Translations under genes and position numbers: made by a program
Assembly (NCBI RefSeq): GCF_036323735.1
Contig: NC_086034.1
Location: 39,794,439 to 39,858,438, forward strand
From: Rattus norvegicus
Lineage: Eukaryota; Chordata; Mammalia; Rodentia; Muridae
Direction of reading: 5' to 3'
Length of the DNA: 64,000 bases
Part shown: positions 24,269 through 34,790 of the stretch, piece after piece
How positions within the stretch are numbered: position 1 is the stretch's first letter
Layout: every line of letters begins with the position of its first letter
Notes under the pieces: generated by a model
The model's database searches: none
Told to the model about the DNA's origin: nothing
Seen by the model: only the letters and a program-made list of their open reading frames with translations

Positions 24269-24277
24269 ATCTATCTT
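24225..24277. repeat. (TATC)n microsatellite
   Basis: About 12 TATC/ATCT units. Confidence 0.95.
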
Positions 24278-24433
24278 TGTCAGAATATCATCTCTACATC
24301 CACAAACAATGTATATCTCTACCAGAAAATGAGAAGATATTTATCTACCTAAGAGTAGTAGATGTTAATTTTCAGTGAATATTATCATGGCAAACAATAT
24401 TACTAAGAATTGAAGTTAAGATTTAAGTTTCTT

Positions 24434-24618
24434 GGGCTGGAGAGATGGCTCAGCAGTTAAGAGCACCCAACTGCTCTTCCAGAGGTCCTGAGTTCAATTT
24501 CCAGCAACCACATGGTGGCTCACAACCATTTGTAAAGAGATCCGATGCCCTCTTCTGGTGTATCTGAAGACAGCTACAGTGTACTTATATATAATAAATG
24601 AATAAATCTTTAAAAAAA
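24434..24618 (+). repeat. B2 SINE with target duplication
   Basis: Starts GGGCTGGAGAGATGGCTCAG, keeps the tRNA-derived promoter part, 'gtcctgagttcaatttccag' and 'ccgatgccctcttctggtg', and ends in 'aataaatctttaaaaaaa'. The flanks AGATTTAAGTTTCTT (24419-24433) and AGATTAAGTTTCTT (24619-24632) are a target duplication differing by one base. Confidence 0.93.
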
Positions 24619-24632
24619 AGATTAAGTTTCTT

Positions 24633-26055
24633 CTTCATTTTTGACAAAAGTAATTATATTTATTTAGCAGATAAAATAATTTTTGTACTATTTTATTTTA
24701 TTAGAATTTTATCTTTCAAAAACTTTGTGCTTTATAAATACTTTTGTTGATCTATTTCTAGAATTCTAAGATACCTTTTGAAAATACTACACACTAACTC
24801 CATCTTAAATTATACCAGTAAATGCAAAAATACATCTTTTCATCACACAATAAGCAATTATATATTCTTTGCAACAAATTATTTAACATTTGAATCAATC
24901 TGAAGACTCACATACTGAAAATTTTTATTAGTGGCCATAAAGATCTCATCTGAGCTTTGCCTTATCAATGAATTGTGATAGGAAGCTCAAGGCAGGTTCC
25001 TCACCGATAACTACAGAGAAGTCAGCTGAAGAAAATGACTGAAGAGAAGGCTGGCTGATCACTGTAACCATCTGCTACTGGTTTCCTTTGATGATATATA
25101 ATGGCTGACTGCTGTCATTGTCCATCCCTACAGATCATTTATTTTGTATTTTTGAATAAAGACATCTGTTCATTTCTGATGCTGGGTACAAGAGCCATAT
25201 AACAGTGTCCTGCTTTCAACTAACATCACTGAGGCATCTCTACTGTTCTGTTAGCATCAGGACTGCATTTGTCACCACATGAGAAGTTCAGAAGCAGCCT
25301 ATCTGTGGAGGGTGGGAATGATTGTGTACCAAGTGTCCAATTATGTGACAACCTTTGTGTAGCAAAATTTCATTTAAAGATAAAAAATGATCTCATCTGT
25401 ATATTTTTTTCTTTAATAATCTCTTCAAACTCTAGTATTGGTTAATACTAAAATAAAATGATCTTTGATATTTTCATTGTCTGATGTATTATGATCACAT
25501 TTTTTTAAAAAAGAAGACATAGTAAAAAAACAAATTACATAATAAAGACAATGGAAAAGATTTTATATAGTTAATGTGGCATATTTCTACCAGTGAATAT
25601 TTTTATGTTTAAAATACATCATTAAGACATAGAAGGTAGCAGTGATAAGTTGAATTCAACTTGAAGGTTGCTTCTTTCTGTGTGTGTTCATACATGTGTG
25701 CATGAATGCATGTGTGCATGTGGGGTGTGTGTGTGTGTGTGTGTTTATGATCTGAATAGAAGCAAAGCATCTTCTTCTCAACAGATCTTCCATGAGCCCA
25801 ACACAAAAAACATTGGTGTACTACATTGGTATCAGCACCAAATTCCTGGTTGAATATTTCAAATTGTATTGTCAAATAGAATCAAATACTACCCACAATC
25901 AATATGTCAAATAGTTCTTTGGAGATTTGTTATTACTATTTCAGTGACAAAATAAATTTTTACTTCATCAAGTAATAATACATTTTTAAAATAATAAGTA
26001 ATAAAAATCGATTCCCATTTATAAATAAGACATCTTGATTATGTTTTTTGTTTCA
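24633..26055. other. AT-rich intron with short GT tract
   Basis: Mostly unique. A (GT)n run lies at about 25723-25744. No coding content recognised. Confidence 0.5.
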
Positions 26056-26059
26056 TTTC

Positions 26060-26830
26060 TATAAGTCAGGTATTGAAATCATTTTGTGTAGGGCTCTGGC
26101 ACCTGGGACTTTTCCAGGGAGATCTCTGGTACAGCTAAGTGCTCGGGTTTGGGCGAGGGAGAGAGAACTCAGTCAGGTGGAGGGACTGCTTCCTCTGTCT
26201 CTGCTGCTCATTCTGCTTCTTTCCACCACCACTTTTGCTGCTCAGGTCGTGCTTAACCAGCAGGAGACTGACTATCTGGTGAAGGGTGCAGGTGAGCTCC
26301 TGGCAGCAATTTCGGGAGAGATCTCTTCCACAAGTGGTGGTGTTACAGCTCTTATGACAGAAGCTCTCAGACAATGGAATAATTCCTGCACACATTTAAT
26401 CCTGAACACGATTCTTAAATACAGTTTTTGGGTGGGTCAGTGTCTGACAGCAGGTGCTCCGGTGAGTTTGGCCTGAGACCATGGGAAGACCTCATCTACA
26501 TATTCGGGGGCATGGTCCTGTGTCTATGACTGATCTGTTTTGAGCCTACGCGATTTGTGGTCACACCCTCATCTGTGGAGGAGGGGCTTAGGGCATTGTC
26601 CTCTGTGACAGATCTTTCTTGAACCTTTGTAACCTGTGGTCACATCCTTACCTGTGGAGCAGGGGCTTGGGGCATTAGCCTAAGTTTCTGTCTCAAACCT
26701 CTCTACAGGGGGTTGGGGGTGGGGCTGCAGCTAGAGAGGCTTTGATCTCCTAGAAGACTGGGAATGTGCCTGCCATCCCCTTTAGGGTCTCCAGTGATTT
26801 GACTTATCTTGACCAGCAATCAGGGTACTT
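26060..26830. repeat. Unassigned GC-richer repeat, possibly LTR-derived
   Basis: This block is richer in GC than its AT-rich surroundings. It contains a near-duplicate unit: 'gtggtcacaccctcatctgt' then 'ggaggaggggcttagggcat' at about 26562-26600, and 'gtggtcacatccttacctgt' then 'ggagcaggggcttggggcat' at about 26637-26677. It resembles a rodent medium-reiteration or ERV-derived repeat; I cannot name the family. A 142-codon open frame (26048-26476) matches nothing I know. Confidence 0.4.
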
Positions 26831-28639
26831 TTCATAGCAGGCTGCCACACAATTGTACTTTTTTTAAATTTGATTTTTGTTACTCCTATAAAATTTATCA
26901 AGAAATATGATCTTGCCTTCTTAATTTTGTGTTTCTGGCTATTGCACAAAACATTGTGACTCGGATCACCGGGAATGCTAACATATGAGAATAGATTTTT
27001 GTTAAGGACAAAAATTGTATGAGTAGAATTTCATTAAATTGTTTATTAAGCATTAAATACTGAGGCCTGGCAAATATTCTACATTATTCCTTAGAGAGTT
27101 TAATAAGAAAAAGATTTAGGAGACTAAAAAAAGCTTATAAACAGAATATTTCTATTTAAAGATATATGTATGCACACATTCACACACATCACTAAATACC
27201 AGCATTCTGTTAACAAAATGATATCACCCATTGTTTATACAATTAATAGTCAATGTAATTTTAAGAAGTGAAAAAATTGAATCTCCTAATCTCCTGTAGT
27301 CTAGTATGAGACATGGAAAGTATATTTCTGCCAAATAGTTTTAGAAGTGTAAACCATTTCAGTGCACATCAGAAAAGCCATAGAAACTATCTACTTTCTC
27401 TAAAAAGCAACAATGGATTTTATTGCTAAATATTATCTTATGATTTTTCAGGCTTAAATTTTCATAATAAATAAAATAAAATTGATAAATAAGACATATT
27501 TAATATAATTATTTATCTAACTTGAATTTCCATGTTGAAGCCTGTGGTAATAGAATGTGGAAATTTGTGCCGCTTACTAACTTACAGACATAAAGTGATC
27601 ATAAAAGAATTTCCAGAGGTTGGTTTAAGCTCCTCCCAGTTTGAGGTCACGGAGGGAAGACACTGATTGATCTTTGAATGAGCAAACCTTTGCTAGACAC
27701 TTAGGTTTTTTGTGGCTTAATTTTGGCCATTTTATATTGCAGTACTATGAGAAAAACATTTCTTTTGTGTATACACTCATATTTCCAACTGACTATTACC
27801 ATTTCCTACATGGGCTACTGCCAGAGAGCCATACAATTAGGTTGAAGTGTTTGGTTTTATTTAGATAGACTTAATTTTGAGTGAAAGTGAATTTGCCTGG
27901 GAAAGGACCAATGAGTCATGTCTATGAAATAATACTTTTCCTTTCATAAAAATGAACAGACTTTGCATACATGTGAGACTTTGTGTTGCCTCTAATTCTT
28001 GATCTTATGTGTTCCTAAAACTTTCTGCTTACACAATAATATCTGAGTTTTGTACCCTATTAACATTAGCTGTAAGATAATTTATATTTAAAACATTTCA
28101 TGCTAAAACATACATAAAGCTCTATAATATGAATGTGCAGTTTTGAATTGTCAACTTCATTTGCATACATATTCAAAAGTGTTTGTTTTTACTTTATTTT
28201 TTAGCATCAGGGTACAAATAGGAAATGAGAAAGTTTACAGTATTAATTGAAGAAAGATATTCTGAAAATAGACATTATCATCAAGGTCAGATTTTGTTCA
28301 AACCTCTACAACAAAGCTAAGATATTTACAAGTTGCAATGACTGTTAGCAAATTGTCATAATCAGCATTTTTAAAAGAAGCGAACTTGACTCATATTTGT
28401 GAGTCTTCTCAAAATCAATGTTAATTAGATTTCCTCCCACACTTGGCTGCTGCTCATTTCTTTGGTGTGCTGAAGATCCCACTTACTATTAACTTCATTT
28501 GGAAATCATGTAAACATATTCCCTTAAAACATTTTTAAAATCTAAATATTTTACATATTAATTGTAGAAAGACACAGTATTTGAAAGTTCAGAAGCTTTT
28601 TAAATATAATTCTTTGAGAATTTCAGTAATATATAATAT
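26831..28639. other. Unique AT-rich intron
   Basis: No element recognised. Confidence 0.45.
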
Positions 28640-29110
28640 GTTCATATTCACCTTCAGGCATCCCTTCAACACCTCCTAGATTTGCCATCAACCTTTCAAT
28701 ACTCTTTCACCCCTGTCTTCTTTTGATGTAAATAATGCACCAAGTCCATTTAGTATTACCCACACTCAGGTGAGTGGAATCATCCTCTGAGTGTGGTCAG
28801 TATGCCGGGATCATTCCCTTAGAGAAAACTGACTTTTCCTTTCCAAGAAATTATCAGTTTTCTGTAGTTCCACAGTTAGGTAGGACAGGTGAGGGCTTAT
28901 GAGTCTCTCCCCTCTGTGCTAGAATGTGGTCAGGCTTGAACTTCTATAGACCTTATGCAGCGCAATCACAGTGGGTGTGACTTCGTGAGTGCAGTTGTGC
29001 TGCAGAATCCGGAAGTCACTGTTTCAATCTGGTTCTCTATGACCTCTGGCTCTTGGGATTGCTCTATTCTGTCTTCTGGGTTAGTTCCTGTTCTTTATAA
29101 ATGGGATGTG
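28640..29110 (-). mobile_element. Old LINE-1-family (Lx-like) fragment
   Basis: 'gagaaaactgacttttcctt', 'gcttatgagtctctcccctc', 'tgtgctagaatgtggtcagg', 'cacagtgggtgtgacttc', and 'gacctctggctcttgggat' occur in the order seen in many old rodent L1 fragments. The strand is tentative. Confidence 0.45.
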
Positions 29111-30206
29111 ATACACACAACACACTTTCTGCACTTTTATTAGTTATAGATTTCTGCATTAACTGCCACCCAGTGAACAAAGAAACTTCTGGAATAAGGT
29201 CTGAGAGCTGAACTAACAGATGTTTATAGAGATAGAGATTTACAAGATGGACGGAAAATATGTCCATTTGGCAGAATACAAGTAGAATCACAAATCGAAC
29301 CTTTTAAAGGTTTGAATACATTACTCACTTAATTTCTTGACATCAAAATTGTCAAGAACTTTGAAAAGATAAACAGAGTTTTTGGTGGTCAAATCCAGTG
29401 CTTTTAACTTTAGTTAAAATCTCAACTGCTTTATCAATGCTAAATGAATATTCGCATTGTAAGCGGTAATCAGAGATTTAGAGTAGGGAATATTACAATT
29501 TAAGAGAAATTTTTTGTATTTATGGCTTCAAACCTCAATGCATATTACTTTTTTGAGTTGATTTGAACAAGGTGACCTGTTGAGAACAATTGAGTATTCA
29601 AATTAGAGGCAGAAAGGTGGTTTGTGCAACAGAAAGTGTTCCTTGTGTCTTCTATGTCTCCATTTATGTCTTGTAAAGTTCCTTGGGAACATCAAGTCCA
29701 GTTGTTATTGCTTGACATTGTCTGAGTGAGAGTAAAACACAGCCCCAAATGGAAGAAATCAGTGTATTATTCATTTTCATTATGCTTCAGTGTAGGAAGA
29801 ACCGAAGAAAACATAATCCATCTTAAAATAAGTGACATTTTGATTATTTCAAACAAAATCATTATGTTTAAGGGAATTTTTGCAATTAAGACATTATTAA
29901 TAGATTTTTTTGATTTTTATATTAACAGGAAGATCAATGTAGAATAATATAAATGGACAATTTTTGAATACCTCTGCAGGAACATAAATACTAAACATAA
30001 TACCTGATGGACTATGGGTTCTTGAATCTTGCTACTGGGTAATGTGTTAATAAAATATGAGTATTGTTTTTAAATGATCTCATTTCTTCCTGAAATGAGT
30101 ATGTGGAATTTTACATTGCCAACAGAAATGACAACTGCCTCCAGGTTATTAAGGTGCACAAGTGTTGCAAATGGTATCACAATAACCTAGGTGAGTATCA
30201 TTAGTT
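29111..30206. other. Unique AT-rich intron
   Basis: No element recognised up to the provirus. Confidence 0.45.
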
Positions 30207-30210
30207 ATAC
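30207..30210. repeat. Proviral target-site duplication (left ATAC)
   Basis: ATAC directly before the 5' LTR, repeated at 37271-37274 directly after the 3' LTR. Four bases fit a gammaretroviral integrase. Confidence 0.85.
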
Positions 30211-30631
30211 TGAAAGAATAAAAAATGCAGCTAAGAAGTCAGAAGTTTTAAAAAGCCCTAAATACCTCAATTTCCAGACCCTGCCCTCTACCTGTACTAG
30301 CTGACCATAAAGTTAGATGAAAATCTTAGAGAACAATCTTGAGAAACAGGGAGTTTCTCCTCGTGATTTTTTACTGGTATTCTTGTGATTTTCCAATGAC
30401 ACCACCCCTGCCCCCTTGGGTTGTGGTTTCTCCCTTTAAATACCCTTTCTCCCAGCCTCTCAGGGTCGAACTCCACTGCCCCTGCATGGGATATGAGTCT
30501 CGACCCCAGTGCACTGGTTCCTATCAAAAAACCTCATGTTTATTACAGTAAGGACGGTCTCATGTGAGTTCTTGGGGAGTCGCATCATCCAGAGACTTGA
30601 GTGCAGGTCTTCCCGCTCTGGGGGTCTTTAA
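30211..30631 (+). repeat. Proviral 5' LTR
   Basis: Starts TGAAAGAATA. A CCAAT box is at 30393-30397 and a TATA-like TTTAAATA at 30435-30442. The poly(A) signal, AATAAA in the other LTR, is AAAAAA here (30526-30531). The last bases are AA instead of CA, so the terminal CA is mutated. Confidence 0.95.
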
Positions 30632-30633
30632 TT

Positions 30634-30651
30634 TGGGGGCTCATCCGGGAT
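30634..30651 (+). other. Primer binding site, tRNA-Pro type
   Basis: TGGGGGCTCATCCGGGAT lies two bases after the 5' LTR. It is the proline-tRNA primer site used by MLV-type viruses with one changed base (A in CTCATCC). Confidence 0.9.
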
Positions 30652-31130
30652 CTCGCAACCACCCACAACTCCGAAGACCTTCTTGGAAGTAAGGGGGATC
30701 CCCAATTGTGTCTGAGTGTGTGGCCACTGTCTGTGTCTGTCTCTGTTCTGGTTCTGGTTAGTATCGGTTTGAAATAAGGGAGTGGACTTGGAATCCCACT
30801 CTGTGCAGCCACCTCTGTGGTCTGTGAGGACCCTCTGGCCTCGGAAGAGGGGAAGCCCCGGGCCCGAAAGCTGCATCCCTGGAAGACGTTCCACAGGTGG
30901 AGAGCAGTCGGGAGGACCCGACTGTGGGCAGTCAGGAGGACCTGACTGTGTTTTTTTGGAGCAAAGGTGACAGAGTGCTCCTTTTACCTAGACGGGATTG
31001 GATGAGGAATCCCACTCTGTCAGAGGTTGCGTTCGGCTGCCTATTTAAGTCTAGGCGCCGATGAGTGTGCTTGGACGTGTTAGTGTCTGTTGTCTGTATT
31101 CTGTTCTGTTTGGTGTTCTTTTTCTTTGCT
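30652..31130 (+). other. Proviral leader
   Basis: Untranslated leader between primer site and gag. It includes a short internal duplication (GGAGGACCCGACTGTG near 30912 and GGAGGACCTGACTGTG near 30934). Packaging-signal function cannot be judged. Confidence 0.7.
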
Positions 31131-31322
31131 GTGGGGCAGACTGTGACAACCCCTTTGTCTTTGATGGTGAACCATTGGACAGACATTAGGGCAAGAGGAC
31201 ACTACGGAATCCTGTTGGGAAGTGGAATCAGATGGTCCGTCTCATCCCAGAAGCAGCTAAGGTTAAGCTGCAGTTTGGACAAGGTACTGAAGGTACCAGA
31301 CATCTGTGGAAATTGGTTATAG
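31131..31322 (+). pseudogene. gag: gag matrix remnant, start codon lost
   Basis: The frame starting at 31131 reads V-GQTVTTPLSL, the myristoylated matrix N-terminus typical of gammaretroviral Gag. The expected ATG before the glycine is GTG. The frame continues through HWTDIRA and stops at about 31320. An upstream in-frame ATG at 31065 reads through a hydrophobic stretch into this segment, but the frame is only 85 codons. Confidence 0.85.
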
Positions 31323-31405
31323 GATGCTTTGTCTTGGTCTTGTTTGTCTGGTTTGTTTTCTGTGGTACTGTCAAGTTTCTTTTTGGCTTTTGTTTCGTTT
31401 TTTAA

Positions 31406-31480
31406 TTTGGACTGATGACTGTGTTTGAATTTGGACTGATGACTGTGTTTGAAATCTTGGACTGACGACTGTGTTTGAAA
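31406..31480 (+). repeat. Three tandem copies of a ~25-bp unit
   Basis: Units at 31406-31429, 31430-31454 and 31455-31480 differ by only a few bases. They lie just past the matrix remnant. Confidence 0.9.
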
Positions 31481-32523
31481 TCATGGAACTATTTGTTTTG
31501 TTCATTAAAGAGTTTTACTTGGTCCTCTTGGTGCTTAACTTAAAAGATAAAAATAATGTGCTTGAGAAAAATTGTTTTCTGCCGGGGAGTTTTATCTTTC
31601 TCTCCTGAGCCTCCTCCCCAAGGAGAGATGCCCCTCCCTTTGCTCCCCTTGTCCAGTCTAGCTGCTGTTAACAGATGTATATGAAGGACTCCAGGTTATC
31701 GAGTGACCCTGTCTGAAGCAGGCATTAACAAGAACCTGAAAGTTTTACCTTAGATCCTGAAGAAAAATTCTCCCTGTTGCTTAAACATTCACAGCTTCTA
31801 AGGAAGGGACAGCACAGAGTAGGGAAGTGTGGGGCTGAGGGTGGCAAGCGTGAAGGCCTGCAAGCAAGCAAGCTGCTGGCTGTGTGTGGGCAGTGGGGCA
31901 GCTCAGGCAAGTCAGCATAAGAGGAGTTTCAAGGTTGACGCTTTGACAGCAAAAAGATAGTGTGGAGTTAGTGGTTGTTTTATGAGACTTTTGCCCCCCC
32001 CCAAAAAAAAATTCCAGTTGCTGCCTTTAGTGGCCAGACCTTCAACACTTGCTCATAGAAGGAGAGCATTCATTAAGAGAAGTTCTTTAAGGTAGCCTGC
32101 CTTATCTGCTGTCCTTATTCCAAGAGAGGAGTTGATCTCCAACATTAAGTTACCTTCCCCGTTGGTCATCATTGACATGGAGAGTGCCTTTGATCCTATC
32201 CCCTCAGCAGCCAGTTCTTGCCCCTGTGGTCAAAATGCCCCAGGTTGGGGGGCAGAGAAGCCCCTAAAATAGTTTCAAAAAGAATCTACAACAAACTGTG
32301 AAGGACTTTGTTTTGCCAGTCAAAATTTAGAATTCAGGCTTTGGCTGTGGCCAAGGTCAGGATTAATGTTTTCTTTTCCATGAACCTTTAGCCCACTGAG
32401 ACAGTTTGGTAAAGGGCTGCTACTGAGGTCCTAAAAGTCACAGGTGAACCGGTTACAATTCTTTTGTCAGCTACTTGGCATCTAGCACCCAGATCCTAAC
32501 CATCTCTCCATCCTTTTGTTATT

Positions 32524-32529
32524 AGTTCT
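32524..32529. repeat. Solo LTR target duplication (left AGTTCT)
   Basis: A perfect match to 33031-33036, touching the TG end of the solo LTR. Confidence 0.85.
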
Positions 32530-33030
32530 TGTATGAAGCCATATTGGATTTGGGCCGAGCCGCTTTTTGACTGCATGGCTCAAAGTGACTAGGTGACTCT
32601 GGGCTGTTTGGCCACAGATATTCACCCCTAAGATGACTGCCATAAGTCTTAAGATTGTTGGACAAAGCCTCTCCCATGAATTTACGGCACAGGAAGATAA
32701 CATTCAAGTGATGCCTCAGCTCGAGCAGATACCAGTTATCTCCTGAGTCAACACCTGGTGTCTCCATCGCCTGACCTCATCATCGTCTACCACCTAACCT
32801 CTTTGCCTCCCGCTATCACTGTCTATATTTTCATCTCCCCCTCCTCTGTGTTTCACAAAGGACACTCCCCTTACCTGAAAGCCTTAAAAGTTGTAACGTT
32901 CACTCCAATAAACGAGACCTTGACAACAGAACTTTTGCTTGGTCTCCTTCTTCTCTTCACCCCCATTTTGGCCCACAGGTAGAAAGCCTCTTCGGGACCC
33001 TGAATAACTGGGTCCCCACTGGCGGGGACA
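32530..33030 (+). mobile_element. Class II (ERVK-type) solo LTR nested in the provirus
   Basis: A 501-bp element starting TGTATGAAGCC and ending GCGGGGACA, so TG...CA. It is flanked by a perfect 6-bp duplication AGTTCT (32524-32529 and 33031-33036). Six bases is the hallmark of class II betaretrovirus-like ERVs, unlike the 4 bp of the host provirus. AATAAA is at 32907-32912, followed by a pyrimidine-rich R/U5. No internal ERVK sequence remains, so two LTRs recombined after insertion. Confidence 0.88.
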
Positions 33031-33036
33031 AGTTCT
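33031..33036. repeat. Solo LTR target duplication (right AGTTCT)
   Basis: A perfect match to 32524-32529, touching the CA end of the solo LTR. Confidence 0.85.
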
Positions 33037-33740
33037 TACTAGAAGCCTAGTGTCATTTGGAGGCTGGTTCTCTTGAGAGACAAAGCCACCAAGCTGACAC
33101 TAAAGAGAGATACTCCTTGACGGAAAATCTAAGTCCAGGGAGATAGTCGGTAACAGATCAGCTGCCGCTCTGCTCACCTTTCTGTTTCACGGACAAAGCT
33201 TGTGCTTATTTTTACAATGGCCTTTTTGTCCAAAAACGGCCTCCTGGTTTAGCCATGTGACTAAATGCTATTTGTCCTCTTCAGTGGACCTCTATTCTCT
33301 AGATTCTCTTCTTGTTTTCTCACCATCCCACTTGAGATGCTTGTTAGTAACTGTTACAGGTCTTCTTTACCACCGAGGAAAGACAGAATCCTACTAGAGG
33401 CCAGAAAAAAATGTTCCAGACATGGATGGAAGACCCTCACTCCTGACTGTTGACTTCAATATCCCTGAAGGTAGGGAGTGCTCCAGGTCTACCACCAGGC
33501 TCCAAGGGTGGGTCTCCAAGGGGCTGGAAAATGCCCCACCAATCTGGCTAAGGTAAGAAAAAGAGAAAGAGAAAAGAAGGTAAAAAGAGCAGGAAGCTAG
33601 GGAAGAAAAGAGACAAATAGAAGAGGAAGCTAGAGAGCTAAAGAGAGATGAAAGACAAGAGAAGAACATATACTGGACACAGTAGTTAGGGAACCTAGGA
33701 AGACAGTACCTGGCAACAGAAGAGAATTCCTGGCTAAAAA
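33037..33740 (+). pseudogene. gag: gag capsid C-terminal remnant
   Basis: Noisy Gag sequence. At about 33550-33680 an AG-rich stretch encodes a lysine/glutamate/arginine-rich segment with stops, matching the charged helix that precedes nucleocapsid in gammaretroviral Gag. No long frame survives. Confidence 0.65.
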
Positions 33741-33800
33741 TCAGTGTGCCTAATGCAAAGAAAAAGGACACTGGGTCAGGGACTGCCCCAGGAAGAACAA
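33741..33800 (+). pseudogene. gag: gag nucleocapsid zinc knuckle with internal stop
   Basis: At 33745-33786 the frame shows one C-X2-C-X4-H-X4-C zinc knuckle (CA-stop-CKEKGHWVRDC). The second X2 position is a TAA stop. A single knuckle is typical of gammaretroviruses. In intact viruses this domain binds genomic RNA during packaging. Confidence 0.88.
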
Positions 33801-34110
33801 GAGGGGCATTTCCAGTGGCCCTAAAGGCAATCCTCTCGGTCCTAGAGTGCTGGCTATGCACAAAGATAGAAGGGAAGCCCGCCCAGTTGTTTTGTAAATA
33901 CGGGGGGGCCAAACACTCTGTGCTACTACGCCCAAATGGACTAGTGTCCAGCAAAAGACCTTGGGTACAGGGGGCTACTGGCAACAAACAACACTTATGG
34001 ACTGCCCGAAGAACAGTGGACCTTGGCGTGGGCCGGGTAACCCACTAGTTCATGGTCATCCCTGACTGCCCTTATCCCTTGCTCATGAGAAATTTGCTCT
34101 CCAAAATGGC
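33801..34110 (+). pseudogene. pro: pro (aspartic protease) remnant
   Basis: The active-site region at about 33889-33925 reads F-V-N-T-G, with N where the catalytic aspartate should be. It then shifts frame in a run of seven Gs before AKHSVLL. The protease is therefore inactive by substitution and by frameshift. Further stops follow, for example near 34045. Confidence 0.8.
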
Positions 34111-34385
34111 TTGTGTGGACTGAAATGGCTGGGTGAGGCCATGTGTATGCCTATCTGCAGACTGTGTATGTGGAGCCTAAGACCTGTCTCAATGTATCAG
34201 TACCTGATGCTGGGAGATGTGTGGCTTAGTGCCATTCTGCCTGGAATACATCACTCCTGCCAGCTGGGCACTAACAATTATCACTCAATCCAGGACTTAA
34301 ACTGTGGTAGAGTGGCTGATGTTTTGCCTTTGAATAAAATGTCCCAGAGGATGGGACCACTGGTCAGATGACATGGACTAGATTC
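34111..34385 (+). pseudogene. pol: pol reverse transcriptase N-terminal remnant
   Basis: A short G-T-N-x-Y block followed by SIQDLN at about 34267-34305 matches the fingers region of gammaretroviral reverse transcriptase. The catalytic palm, including the YxDD box, is absent; sequence jumps within about 100 bp to the connection domain. A large internal deletion is the simplest explanation. Confidence 0.7.
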
Positions 34386-34790
34386 TCCACTGGTTGGGAA
34401 TCTGGTCACCTTGCTACCCAATCCTGACCTGGAGCCACCACAGCACGAGTGTCAAGCACTGGCAGAAGCCCGTAAGTGGAGGGACGACCTCTGCGACTGA
34501 CCGATCGACCCCTGCTGAAAGCTGAAGCTACGTTGTCCACAGACGGGAACAGTTCTCTTCATGAAGGTCAGAGATAAGTGGGTGCTGCCATGGTGGACAA
34601 CACAAATGTCATCTGGGATGGCTGAACCTCTACCCCCCCCCAGCACATCAGCACCTCGGATGCCTTTGCCATCTCTTGGATGCCCTGATGAAGGCAGCAA
34701 CTGTGAGTATTATTCATTGCCCAGGACAACAGGAGGGAAGATATTCAGTGTCATGGGGCAATAACAAAGCAGATCACATGGCTTGAGAAA
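34386..34790 (+). pseudogene. pol: pol connection/RNase H remnant
   Basis: The frame reads LVTLLPNPDLEPP then, after a shift, STDGNSSLHEGQR with the first RNase H aspartate at 34542-34544, and a stop at 34575. The C-terminal part reads AATVSIIHCPGQQEGR (histidine at 34715) and NNKADHMA. The middle of RNase H is missing: only about 90 bp separate the two ends. Confidence 0.8.

Larger units (their letters stand above)
31323..32529 (+). other. Proviral gag-region sequence, unreadable
   Basis: Gag sequence or unrelated proviral filler with no frame I can follow. It contains three tandem copies of a unit of about 25 bp at 31406-31480 (TTTGGACTGATGACTGTG and variants). Confidence 0.5.

Noticed and set aside
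26048..26476. 142-codon plus-strand frame
   Set aside because: No start context, domain or splice support; it lies in a repeat-like block.
33394..33987. 197-codon minus-strand frame, the longest in the window
   Set aside because: It is antisense to viral gag and pro sequence whose zinc knuckle and protease motifs read on the plus strand. Low-complexity Ser/Phe/Leu content comes from the AG-rich stretch in reverse.
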